DNA of 45,569 bases from Clostridiales bacterium (GTDB lineage: Bacteria; Bacillota; Clostridia; Christensenellales; Aristaeellaceae), in assembly GCA_015056315.1 (NCBI GenBank), contig SVGN01000020.1, positions 1 to 45,569 on the forward strand. The letters run 5' to 3'. Position 1 is the stretch's first letter. Every line of letters starts with the position of its first letter. This document shows, piece by piece, positions 17,124 to 24,400 of this stretch. Both the position numbers and the translations under genes were made by a program. The notes under the pieces are model-generated. The model saw nothing but the letters and a program-made list of their open reading frames with translations. It had not been told where the DNA came from and made no database searches.

Positions 17124-17156
17124 TTGCTGTTGCCCTCCTTACTGTTCGCTTGGCAC

Positions 17157-17185
17157 AGCATATGCGGCATTTGTTGCGAAAATGA
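17157..17185 (-). promoter_or_regulatory. Sigma-E-like promoter of spoIVA
   Basis: Minus-strand TCATTTT (17179-17185), a 14-bp spacer and CATATGCT (17157-17164) resemble the sigma-E consensus (GKCATATT, 13-15 bp, CATACAAT). The -10 element matches at CATA and the last T. A match by eye only. Confidence 0.4.
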
Positions 17186-17266
17186 TGGATGCATTTTCTC
17201 CTGTTTTGCGTTATACTGTTAGCTGGTTATTTACAGCGATTTTCGCCCCGGAAAGGAGGGCATACT

Positions 17267-17617
17267 ATGCCCATGCTGGAGGAAGCCATTTCCCGCCTGG
17301 CGGATGCCTTGAAGCAGACAGAGGATCATCGTGCCTATCAGGCGCTTCGTGATACCGTTTTGGAGGATGATGCCTCCGCGGCCCTGCTGCGGCGCTACCA
17401 GAGCGCACAGATGGCGCTGCAGCTGGATGCGCTGGCCGGGAAGGAGCCCTCTCCCGAGGATGTGACCGCCTTCGAAGGCTTGAGCACCCTGCTCTATGCC
17501 AACCCCGCCACTGCCGATTATCTGCTGGCGCAAATGCGTATGCAGCAGCTGGTGGCAGAGATCATGAAGCGCCTTACCGAGGCTGCCGGGCTGGAGCTGA
17601 CCATACCCGAGCTGTAA
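17267..17617 (+). CDS. YlbF/YmcA-family (DUF964) small helical protein
   Basis: A 116-residue mostly helical protein beginning MPMLEEAISRLADAL. The motif YQALRDTVLEDDASAALLRRYQSAQMALQ, followed by an ENPAT-like LLYANPATADYLLAQMRMQQLVAEI, is characteristic of the YlbF/YmcA family. In B. subtilis, YlbF, YmcA and YaaT form the Y-complex, which steers RNase Y and influences Spo0A phosphorylation, biofilm and sporulation. The frame extends to 17189, but the ATG at 17267 with AAAGGAGGG is the evident start. It is followed by mltG after 46 bp and is read divergently from spoIVA. Which paralogue it is cannot be decided. Confidence 0.8.
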   Translation: MPMLEEAISRLADALKQTEDHRAYQALRDTVLEDDASAALLRRYQSAQMALQLDALAGKEPSPEDVTAFEGLSTLLYANPATADYLLAQMRMQQLVAEIMKRLTEAAGLELTIPEL

Positions 17618-17663
17618 GCGCCCAGCGGTCTCACCCATACAACATTACCCACAGGAGGAAAGT

Positions 17664-18860
17664 ATGCGCGACAAAAACCACCGCAGCCCCGATTACGATT
17701 ACGACTATGAATCCCTCCGGGACGAGCGTGAATACGGCTTTTATTGGTACAGCGGCCTCTGGAACCTGCTCCGCCCGATCCTGATCGGCGCAGGTGCATT
17801 GCTGCTGGTTTTCGGCCTCATTTCCACCGCCTGGAACAGCATCAACGATGCCTTTATCAGCCCGGTGGATCCTTCCGACACCACCGAGGTGGCCTTTACC
17901 GTTGCCAGCGGCAGCAGCCTTTCCCGCGTTTCCAAGAACCTGCAGGAGCAGGGGCTGATCAAAAACAGCTCGGTTTTTAAGTATTACTGCGATTTTGCGG
18001 GCATGGGCCAGAAGATACAGGCGGGCGACTACATCATGACCCGCGGCATGAACATCTTCCAGATCGCCGATCTGCTCACCACAGGCGACGGCCACCCCAT
18101 GACCATGGATATTACGCTGATCCCCGGCCATACGCTGGAAGACTTCGCTGCATACCTGAAGGAGAAGGGCGTTATCAAGACCGAGGAAGAGTTCCTCTCC
18201 ATCTGCCGCACCGGCGAGGGCGTTACCGATTATTATTTCCTGAAGGATGCCCTGGGCGATAAAAACCTTTCCAGCCGCAAATATCTTCTGGAGGGCTATC
18301 TGGCCCCCAACACCTACGAGATCTACACCAATGCCACCCCGCTGGACATCATCAAGAAGCTGATGGACCAGACCGACTATGTGTTCAACTCCGAATGGCA
18401 GGAGCGGGCCGATGATCTGGGCTTCACCATCGATGAGGTGCTCTCGCTGGCCTCCATGATCGAGAAGGAAGCCAAGAAAAGCGACTTTGCCAAGGTATCT
18501 GCCGTATTCCACAACCGATTGAAGAGCGGCATGAAGCTCCAGAGCGACGTTACCATCCACTACATCACCACGGAGCGGCGCATGTCCCTGCGCTCCAGCG
18601 ATCTGGCCATCGATTCTCTCTACAACACTTACAAGTACGACGGTCTGCCCATCGGCCCCATCTGCAACCCCTCACCGGAAGCCATCAATGCTGCGCTGTA
18701 CCCGGATGAGAGCTATGTGGCGGAGAAGTATCTCTACTTCTGCAGTAAGGATCCCGATACCGGCGAACTGTACTTCAGCAAAACGCTGGAGGAGCACGAG
18801 CGTGCCACCGAGATCTATGCACCCCTTTGGCAGGCATACGATCAGGAGCGCGGTTTGTAA
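17664..18860 (+). CDS. mltG: Endolytic murein transglycosylase MltG
   Basis: A 398-residue YceG-like protein. A charged cytosolic N-terminus (30 residues rich in Asp/Tyr/Arg) precedes one membrane helix (residues about 36-58, PILIGAGALLLVFGLIS). The extracellular part starts with a LysM-like segment (VAFTVASGSSLSRVSKNLQEQGLI) and then the catalytic domain with LEGYLAPNTYEI and LASMIEKEAKK; Glu267 corresponds to the essential catalytic glutamate. The family releases nascent glycan strands and sets their length during growth. GGAGGAAAG precedes the ATG. In Bacillus, mltG (yrrL) is followed by trmR and two U32 genes; here it is followed directly by one U32 gene 15 bp downstream. Confidence 0.94.
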   Translation: MRDKNHRSPDYDYDYESLRDEREYGFYWYSGLWNLLRPILIGAGALLLVFGLISTAWNSINDAFISPVDPSDTTEVAFTVASGSSLSRVSKNLQEQGLIKNSSVFKYYCDFAGMGQKIQAGDYIMTRGMNIFQIADLLTTGDGHPMTMDITLIPGHTLEDFAAYLKEKGVIKTEEEFLSICRTGEGVTDYYFLKDALGDKNLSSRKYLLEGYLAPNTYEIYTNATPLDIIKKLMDQTDYVFNSEWQERADDLGFTIDEVLSLASMIEKEAKKSDFAKVSAVFHNRLKSGMKLQSDVTIHYITTERRMSLRSSDLAIDSLYNTYKYDGLPIGPICNPSPEAINAALYPDESYVAEKYLYFCSKDPDTGELYFSKTLEEHERATEIYAPLWQAYDQERGL

Positions 18861-18875
18861 CAGGAGCGAAGCAAC

Positions 18876-20114
18876 ATGAAGCAAAAGATGGAGCTGCTGG
18901 CCCCGGTCGGCGGCATGGAGCAGCTGAAAGCCGCTGTGCGCTTCGGAGCAGATGCGGTCTACGGCGGCATGAAGAGCTACGGCCTCCGCGCCTTCGCTGG
19001 GAATTTTGACCCGGAGCAGCTGAAGGAAGCCGCCGCCTATGCCCATTCTCACGGTGCCAGATTCTATGTGACCATGAATATCCTTGCGCAGGATGAACAG
19101 CTGGCGGGCATGGTGGAGGCAGCCCGGCAGGCGGTGGCCTGCGGTGTGGATGCAGCCATCGTCAGCGATCTGGGTGCAGCTGCCCTGCTGCACAAAGAGA
19201 TTCCCCAGCTGCCTATCCATGTAAGCACACAGGCCAACATCACCAATGCTGCCACTGCAAAGCTCTGGCAGCAGGTTGCGGGCGTGGAGCGCATCGTTCT
19301 TTCCCGGGAACTGAGCATGGAGCAGATCGCAGCCATGCGTAAAGCGCTGCCTGAGGAGCTGGAGCTGGAGGCTTTTGTTCACGGAGCCATGTGCGTTGCC
19401 TACAGCGGCCGGTGCCTGCTGAGTGCAGCCCTGCTGGGCCGCAGCGGCAATAAAGGCGCTTGTGCACAGCCCTGCCGCTGGCAATACCATGTGGTGGAAG
19501 AAAAGCGTCCCGGAGAGTATATGCCCGTTACTGAAGACGAGCATGGCACTTACCTGTTCTCTGCCAACGACCTGTGTATGCTTCCCCATCTGCCCCTTCT
19601 GCAAAAGGCAGGCATTGCCAGCCTGAAGATCGAAGGACGTATGAAGACCGCTTACTATGTAGCCACGGTGGTATCCGCATACCGCCAGGCGCTGGATCTG
19701 TTGGAGGAAAAAGGCGAAGCAGCCTTCCTTGATGCGCTGCCCCGGTTGATGACGGAGCTTGAAAAAGCCAGCCATCGTACCAGCAATACCGGATTCTATT
19801 TTGGTAATCCTCAACCGCCGGCAGGGGCTGGCGGCTTCAGCCAGAGCATGGAATATGTAGGTGATATCGTTGCCGGTGCAAAGGCGGGAGAAGCTGCTCT
19901 GATTCGGCTGAAGAATCGTTTCTTTGTCGGAGACAGCCTGGAGGTGCTCACTCCCCAAGGCAGCAAGCCCTTTACCGTAACGGATATGATTTTGGCGGAG
20001 ACCGGCGAAGCTGTACAGACCACCGGTGTGGCGGGCACTCTGCTGCGCATGACCTTCCCCTTTGAGGTGGGTGCCGGAGACTTGTTGAGAGGCCCGAACC
20101 GGAACCACAAATAA
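18876..20114 (+). CDS. U32 family protein, likely tRNA U34 hydroxylation factor (TrhP-like)
   Basis: A 412-residue U32 protein. It begins ELLAPVGGMEQLKAAVRFGADAVYGG, has the family signature EAFVHGAMCVAYSGRCLLS with two cysteines, a third and fourth in GACAQPC, and the SLKIEGRMKTAYYVA segment. These cysteines bind an iron-sulfur cluster in characterised members. U32 proteins were first called collagenases, but TrhP/YegQ members perform prephenate-dependent hydroxylation of tRNA uridine 34, and RlhA hydroxylates rRNA. The position directly after mltG matches the yrrL-yrrN/O neighbourhood, favouring the tRNA role. It is the last gene of the plus-strand unit, with terminator 20155-20195. The start at 18876 follows CAGGAGCGAAGCAAC. 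Confidence 0.88.
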   Translation: MKQKMELLAPVGGMEQLKAAVRFGADAVYGGMKSYGLRAFAGNFDPEQLKEAAAYAHSHGARFYVTMNILAQDEQLAGMVEAARQAVACGVDAAIVSDLGAAALLHKEIPQLPIHVSTQANITNAATAKLWQQVAGVERIVLSRELSMEQIAAMRKALPEELELEAFVHGAMCVAYSGRCLLSAALLGRSGNKGACAQPCRWQYHVVEEKRPGEYMPVTEDEHGTYLFSANDLCMLPHLPLLQKAGIASLKIEGRMKTAYYVATVVSAYRQALDLLEEKGEAAFLDALPRLMTELEKASHRTSNTGFYFGNPQPPAGAGGFSQSMEYVGDIVAGAKAGEAALIRLKNRFFVGDSLEVLTPQGSKPFTVTDMILAETGEAVQTTGVAGTLLRMTFPFEVGAGDLLRGPNRNHK

Positions 20115-20154
20115 TTACATGCGAACAGCTTGTTTTCAACGCTCTGCGTAACCC

Positions 20155-20195
20155 AAAGAAACCGTACGCTCTTGCCCAGGGCGTACGGTTTCTTT
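20155..20195 (+). terminator. Intrinsic terminator after the U32 gene
   Basis: A perfect 15-bp stem (20155-20169 with 20181-20195; the inner core is ACCGTACGC) with an 11-nt loop, ending TTTCTTT on plus. Convergent to the terminator at 20204-20233. Confidence 0.88.
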
Positions 20196-20203
20196 CTGTA
20201 TAG

Positions 20204-20233
20204 AAAAACCACCCTGCTTGGAACAGGGTGGTT
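20204..20233 (-). terminator. Intrinsic terminator of the repeat-rich secreted protein gene
   Basis: AACCACCCTG (20207-20216) pairs with CAGGGTGGTT (20224-20233); on minus it is followed by TTTTT. Confidence 0.85.
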
Positions 20234-20245
20234 GAGAATGTGAAC

Positions 20246-21439
20246 TTACTGGGCTACGACCACGGCGGCACGCCACTGCCAGGCGACGTTTTCCTCGGTG
20301 ATCACGAAGGTGAAGAACTCGCCTTCGCCAGCAGCTTCCCACTCGATCTTGTCTTCCATGTCGTTGTCGTTGTACTCCCAGATGATCTTGTAGTTAACGT
20401 CTTCGGCACCGGTAACGATCGCACGGAAGGTGATCTCATCGCCAAAGTAGTAAGCTTCCTTGGGATCCTTGATCTCGATCTTCACGTTGCAATTGACGGG
20501 AATGGGAGTGGGTTCGGGGGTGGGCTCTACGGTTGCTTCCACTTCCGGCTCCACGACTTCGGGCTCCACGACCTCGGGCTCCACGACCTCGGGCTCCACG
20601 ACCTCGGGCTCTTCAACAGGAGCGGGGGTCTCTTCCACTACGGGAACGGTGGTGGGCTCAGACACGGGAACCTCGGTGGGTTCGGGAGTCGGCTCGGCGG
20701 TGGGTTCGGGAGTGGGTTCCGGAGTCGGCTCAGCAGTGGGTTCCGGAGTCGGCTCGGCGGTGGGTTCCGCAGTGGGTTCGGGAGTCGGCTCGGCGGTGGG
20801 TTCCGCAGTGGGTTCCGGAGTCGGCTCGGCGGTGGGTTCCGCAGTGGGTTCCGGAGTCGGCACGGCGGTAGGTTCGGGAGTGGGTTCCGGAGTCGGCTCA
20901 GCGGTGGGTTCGGGAGTGGGTTCGGGAGTCGGCTCGGCGGTGGGTTCGGGAGTGGGTTCCGGAGTCGGCTCGGCGGTGGGTTCCGCAGTGGGTTCGGGAG
21001 TCTCTTCTACAACAGGCTCCTCAACAACTTCGGGCTCCTCAACGACCTCAGGCTCGGCGACCACTTCGGGCTCCTGCTCTGCGGCAGGCTCCTCAACGAC
21101 CTCAGGCTCGGCAACCACTTCGGGCTCCTGCTCAGCGGCGGGCTCCTCAACGACCTCAGGCTCAGCGACCACTTCGGGCTCCTGCTCTGCGGCAGGCTCC
21201 TCAACGACCTCAGGCTCGGCGACCACTTCGGGCTCCTGCTCTGCGGCAGGCTCCTCCTCTACCTCTTCAACAGGCTCGGTTACTTCTTCTTCGGGCGCTA
21301 CGTTTTCCTCCGACACAGGCTGTTCTACTGCGACAGGGGCAGCCTCTGCCGGGGCCTCCTCGGCAAAACAAGGCACGCAGACGCTCATCACAAGCATGAT
21401 AGAGAGCACCAGGCTCAGCAGCTTTCGATTGCAATGCAC
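20246..21439 (-). CDS. Secreted protein with Glu-Pro-rich repeats and a C-terminal beta-sandwich
   Basis: A 397-residue exported protein. An N-terminal signal peptide (CNRKLLSLVLSIMLVMSVCVPCFAEE) is followed by about 280 residues of low-complexity repeats: four copies of an 18-residue PEVVAEPEVVEEPAAEQE unit, then (A/P)EPTPEPT repeats, then PEVVEPEVVE. The final 80 residues (VNCNVKIEIKDPKEAYYFGDEITFRAIV...) look like an Ig-like/beta-sandwich domain. There is no LPXTG or transmembrane anchor, so it is probably released or loosely wall-bound; the repeats would be an extended, acidic spacer. A TATAAT at 21475-21480 could serve as -10. Two long opposite-strand frames are artefacts of this repeat. 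Function unknown. Confidence 0.78.
   Translation of the reverse strand: MHCNRKLLSLVLSIMLVMSVCVPCFAEEAPAEAAPVAVEQPVSEENVAPEEEVTEPVEEVEEEPAAEQEPEVVAEPEVVEEPAAEQEPEVVAEPEVVEEPAAEQEPEVVAEPEVVEEPAAEQEPEVVAEPEVVEEPEVVEEPVVEETPEPTAEPTAEPTPEPTPEPTAEPTPEPTPEPTAEPTPEPTPEPTAVPTPEPTAEPTAEPTPEPTAEPTAEPTPEPTAEPTAEPTPEPTAEPTPEPTPEPTAEPTPEPTEVPVSEPTTVPVVEETPAPVEEPEVVEPEVVEPEVVEPEVVEPEVEATVEPTPEPTPIPVNCNVKIEIKDPKEAYYFGDEITFRAIVTGAEDVNYKIIWEYNDNDMEDKIEWEAAGEGEFFTFVITEENVAWQWRAAVVVAQ
20533..21262 (-). repeat. Codon-phased Glu-Pro/Thr-Pro tandem repeats inside the secreted protein gene
   Basis: Three repeat tiers: about 21016-21262, units of roughly 54 bp (four copies) coding PEVVAEPEVVEEPAAEQE; about 20650-21010, 12- to 30-bp Pro-Thr units coding EPTPEPTAEP; and about 20540-20610, 15-bp units coding EVVEP. 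Units keep the frame and vary mostly at third positions, so they are protein repeats and not a CRISPR or regulatory repeat. Confidence 0.85.
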
Positions 21440-21579
21440 GATTCATACCCCCATTAGTGTTTTAGGATGATTTCATTATAAAGCGCCCCGGTTACATAAC
21501 GGTTGCATATGGAAGCTTTTTGCAATTCTTTTTTGGTTATTTTGTTTCGATTGTGTTACATTTTAGCCAAATTGCAGCT

Positions 21580-22113
21580 TCAACGGCAGAATTTCTCGAT
21601 GTAAGCATCCAAGCACTTCTGGATAACATCCTTTGCGGCCTCTGCGCCTTCCAGCTCGTCCACCACGGTCTCCTTGCCCTCCAGGTTCTTGTAGACAGAG
21701 AAGAAGTGTGACATTTCGGTAAAAATGTGGGAAGGCAACTCGCTTACATCGTGGTAGGTATTGTAAGTGGGGTCGTGGAAGGGAATGGCTATGATCTTTT
21801 CATCCAGCCTGCCCTGGTCTTTCATGGTGATAACGCCTATGGGATAGCAACGAACAAGGCTCAGGGGCTGGATCACCTCGCTGCAGAGCAGAAGCACATC
21901 CAGAGGGTCGCCATCATCTGCAAAGGTGCGGGGAATGAGGCCGTAGTTGGCCGGATAGTGGGTAGAGGTATAGAGGATCCGGTCCAGGATCAGATGGCCG
22001 GTCTCCTTGTCCAGCTCGTACTTTTTCTTGCTGCCCTTCTCGATCTCGATAACGGCGATAAAGTCGTTCTTGGTGATGCGAGAGGGAGAAATATCATGCC
22101 AGATATTGCTCAT
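21580..22113 (-). CDS. ppa: Inorganic pyrophosphatase, family I
   Basis: A 177-residue soluble family I pyrophosphatase that splits pyrophosphate from biosynthetic reactions. The conserved residues are visible: KGSKKKYELDKETG, YPANYGLIPRT, the metal-binding DDGDPLDVLLL, and DQGRLDEKIIAIP. Many Firmicutes use the unrelated family II (PpaC) enzyme, so this is the family I type. The frame starts at 22122, but GAGGAGG abuts that ATG and lies 9 nt before the ATG at 22113, which I take as the start. A sigma-A promoter lies at 22147-22175. It is read divergently from a small lipoprotein gene. Confidence 0.94.
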   Translation of the reverse strand: MSNIWHDISPSRITKNDFIAVIEIEKGSKKKYELDKETGHLILDRILYTSTHYPANYGLIPRTFADDGDPLDVLLLCSEVIQPLSLVRCYPIGVITMKDQGRLDEKIIAIPFHDPTYNTYHDVSELPSHIFTEMSHFFSVYKNLEGKETVVDELEGAEAAKDVIQKCLDAYIEKFCR

Positions 22114-22146
22114 GTTTTTCATCCTCCTCTTTGCTTTTACGCTTTT

Positions 22147-22175
22147 ATTTTAACAATATTATCGCCTTTTGTAAA
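22147..22175 (-). promoter_or_regulatory. Sigma-A promoter of ppa
   Basis: Minus-strand TTTACA (22170-22175), a 17-bp spacer and TAAAAT (22147-22152). Confidence 0.7.
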
Positions 22176-22194
22176 GAATTGATGCCATGCGATA

Positions 22195-22203
22195 TGTTAT
22201 AAT
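22195..22203 (+). promoter_or_regulatory. Extended -10 for the small lipoprotein gene
   Basis: TGT-TATAAT, a perfect extended -10 with no convincing -35. It lies about 38 bp before the start codon, back to back with the ppa promoter. Confidence 0.5.
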
Positions 22204-22240
22204 GCTGAAGAACCGATCCCCCAAAAGGAGGAACCTGCCA

Positions 22241-22477
22241 ATGAAGAAGCTATGCGTGCTGCTGCTTTGTGTACTGCTGCTTGCGCTCACATCCTGCAGC
22301 TTGCATATCGATACCTCGCCCTGGCCTGCCAGCGTCGGTTACATACCCGCCAACGAAGCGCAGCCAACTCCGGCTGTGACCGATCAGCCTCAGCGTACGG
22401 ATGCGATCCCCCAATTGCCGGTCACCCCAACACCGCCGCCCTCCCAAGAGGAGCCGAAGCCCGGCTTCAACGGTTAA
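22241..22477 (+). CDS. Small predicted lipoprotein
   Basis: A 78-residue protein with a signal peptide and lipobox (LCVLLLCVLLLALTSC), so probably lipid-anchored on the outer face. The mature part is short, Pro/Thr-rich (TPTPPPSQEEPKP) and of unknown function. The start at 22241 follows AAAAGGAGG; the upstream in-frame ATG at 22187 has no ribosome-binding site. It is monocistronic, between a TGTTATAAT promoter element and the terminator at 22503-22537. Confidence 0.65.
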   Translation: MKKLCVLLLCVLLLALTSCSLHIDTSPWPASVGYIPANEAQPTPAVTDQPQRTDAIPQLPVTPTPPPSQEEPKPGFNG

Positions 22478-22502
22478 GGTGACCCCAATCGCTGCCATAT
22501 AC

Positions 22503-22541
22503 AATAGCCGAAGCACAGAAAACATGCTTCGGCTATTTTCT
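22503..22541 (+). terminator. Intrinsic terminator of the small lipoprotein gene
   Basis: AATAGCCGAAGCA (22503-22515) pairs with TGCTTCGGCTATT (22525-22537), 13 bp perfect, followed on plus by TTCTTT. Confidence 0.82.
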
Positions 22542-22560
22542 TTGCCTGCTTGAGCAAGAG

Positions 22561-22590
22561 AAAACCCCTGCCGCTTTTTTGCGGCAGGGG
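22561..22590 (-). terminator. Intrinsic terminator of pckA
   Basis: CCCCTGCCGC (22565-22574) pairs with GCGGCAGGGG (22581-22590) around six Ts; read on minus it is followed by TTTT. Confidence 0.85.
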
Positions 22591-22600
22591 CGAATGCAGC

Positions 22601-24163
22601 TTAGGCCTTGGGGCCGGCAGCCACAACTTCTTCGCTCATGTGGGTGTACTTCTTGAAGTTGTCCACAAAGCTCTTGGCCAGTTCCTTGGCCTTGGCTTCG
22701 TAAGCAGCCTTGTCTTCCCAGGTGTTGATGGGGATCATCAGCTCGGAAGGCACGCCCTCGCAGGTAGTGGGCACAGACACGCCGAAGATGGGATCGGTCA
22801 CGAACTCGGACTGCTCCAGGGTGCCGTTGAGAGCGGCAGTGATCATGGCGCGGGTATAGGCCAGCTTCATGCGCTTGCCGGTGCCGTTCCAGCCGGTGTT
22901 AACCAGGTAAACGTTAGCGCCGGACTTCTCGACCTTGTCGGCCAGCATGTTGGCATACACGGAGGGATCCAGGGGCAGGAAGGGCTCGCCGAAGCAGGTG
23001 GAGAAGGTGGGCACGGGCTCGGTGATGCCGATCTCGGTACCGGCCAGCTTGGAGGTGAAACCGGACACGAAGTAGTACATGGCCTGGTTCTTATCCAGCT
23101 TGGAGATGGGAGGCAGTACGCCGTAAGCATCGGCGGTGAGGAAGATAACGGTCTTGGGAGCGCTGGTGGCCATGCCGCTCAGCTCAGCGTTGGGGATGTA
23201 ATCCACGGGGTAGCCCACGCGGCTGTTCTCGGCGAGGGAGTCGTCGTCGAAGTCGAACTCGCGGGTCTCGGGATCCATCACAACGTTCTCGACCAGAGCG
23301 CCGAACTTGATGGCGTTGAAGATGTCGGGCTCCTTCTCGGCAGACAGGTTGATGCACTTGGCATAGCAGCCGCCTTCGAAGTTGAACACGGAGTTGTCGG
23401 CCCAGCCATGCTCGTCGTCGCCGATGAGCTTACGGTTGGGGTCGGCAGACAGGGTGGTCTTACCGGTGCCGGAGAGGCCGAAGAACACAGCGCTGTCGCC
23501 ATCCTCGCCGATGTTGGCGGAGCAGTGCATGGGGAACACGCCCTGCTTGGGCAGGATGTAGTTCATAACGGAGAAGACGGACTTCTTGATCTCGCCGGCA
23601 TACTGGCTGCCGCAGATCACAACCATCTTTTCTTCGTAGTTCACCAGAATGGCAGCCTCGGAGCGAACGCCATCGATCTCGGGGATGCACTTGAAGCCGG
23701 GAGCGGCAATGATGGTGAAATCGGGGGTGAAGTTTTCCAGCTGCTCGGCGGTGGGGCGGATCAGCAGCTGATGGATGAACAGGTTCTGGCTGGCCAGCTC
23801 GTTGATGATACGGAAGCCCTTGGTGTACTGGGGATCAGCACCGGCAAAGCCGTCGAACACGAACACTTCGCGGTTCTGCAGGTAAGCCTTCACCTTGGCC
23901 AGAATAGCATCGTACTTTTCCTTTTCGATGGGACGGTTCACCTTGCCCCAGGCGATGTCGTCGTGCACGGCGGGGGTATCGACGATGAACTTGTCGTTGG
24001 CAGAGCGGCCGGTGTACTTGCCGGTCTTAACGACCAGAGCGCCGGTGTTGCTCAGGGTGCCTTCGCCGCGGGCAATAGCCTTCTCGGTCAGCACGCTGAC
24101 GGGCAGGTTGCGGTACACAGCCTTGGTAGCCACGATGCCAAGGTAAGAGAGATCCAGACTCAT
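22601..24163 (-). CDS. pckA: Phosphoenolpyruvate carboxykinase (ATP)
   Basis: A 520-residue ATP-type PEP carboxykinase interconverting oxaloacetate + ATP and PEP + CO2 + ADP, in gluconeogenesis or in CO2-fixing fermentation. It has RSANDKFIVDTPAV, the kinase-1a P-loop GLSGTGKTTLS, the kinase-2 LIGDDEHGW, and downstream blocks such as VYLVNTGWNGTG. AAGGAGGAACC precedes the ATG. The 237-bp region upstream (24164-24400) contains no gene; it holds an 8-6-8 inverted repeat at 24284-24305 that could be a regulatory site. Terminated at 22561-22590. Confidence 0.97.
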   Translation of the reverse strand: MSLDLSYLGIVATKAVYRNLPVSVLTEKAIARGEGTLSNTGALVVKTGKYTGRSANDKFIVDTPAVHDDIAWGKVNRPIEKEKYDAILAKVKAYLQNREVFVFDGFAGADPQYTKGFRIINELASQNLFIHQLLIRPTAEQLENFTPDFTIIAAPGFKCIPEIDGVRSEAAILVNYEEKMVVICGSQYAGEIKKSVFSVMNYILPKQGVFPMHCSANIGEDGDSAVFFGLSGTGKTTLSADPNRKLIGDDEHGWADNSVFNFEGGCYAKCINLSAEKEPDIFNAIKFGALVENVVMDPETREFDFDDDSLAENSRVGYPVDYIPNAELSGMATSAPKTVIFLTADAYGVLPPISKLDKNQAMYYFVSGFTSKLAGTEIGITEPVPTFSTCFGEPFLPLDPSVYANMLADKVEKSGANVYLVNTGWNGTGKRMKLAYTRAMITAALNGTLEQSEFVTDPIFGVSVPTTCEGVPSELMIPINTWEDKAAYEAKAKELAKSFVDNFKKYTHMSEEVVAAGPKA

Positions 24164-24283
24164 TTGGGGTTCCTCCTTATATGATGTGGTATGGCAGCAA
24201 TGTGCCTGTACACGTTACTCCGGGCAAAGTCCCAACTTTACCCTAATTCAAGTATTCTCCCTTACCATTGTTTTTCCTGCCGG

Positions 24284-24305
24284 TTTTCAAAATTTTGTTT
24301 GAAAA
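24284..24305. promoter_or_regulatory. Inverted repeat in the pckA leader region
   Basis: TTTTCAAA (24284-24291), a 6-bp gap and TTTGAAAA (24298-24305), a perfect 8-bp dyad about 125 bp upstream of pckA. It could be an operator; I see no consensus promoter next to it. The rest of 24164-24400 shows no gene. Confidence 0.3.
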
Positions 24306-24352
24306 TTCACAACCCGATAGTGCTTTTCTTACATCATAAGCGTTTTAGCTGC

Positions 24353-24380
24353 AAAAACCGCCCCCCATTCCGGGGAGCGG
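24353..24380 (-). terminator. Intrinsic terminator of the cysteine-rich protein gene
   Basis: On minus, CCGC and CCCC arms pair with GGGG and GCGG (24358-24380, one bulged base) and are followed by TTTTT (24353-24357), 20 bp after the stop. Confidence 0.72.
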
Positions 24381-24400
24381 CAGGGTTTGCGTACGATCTG

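Noticed and set aside
20533-21262. Tandem repeats resembling a CRISPR array
   Set aside because: Units are 12-54 bp, codon-phased, without unique spacers, and encode a repeated protein.
20228-21470. Two long plus-strand frames rich in Gly-Ser-Val or Gly-Arg-Leu opposite the secreted repeat protein
   Set aside because: They are products of translating the Glu-Pro repeat antisense; the minus frame has a signal peptide and a folded C-terminal domain.
22550-24184. A 544-codon plus-strand open frame across pckA
   Set aside because: It is antisense to a complete PEP carboxykinase with all motifs and shows no protein-like domain.
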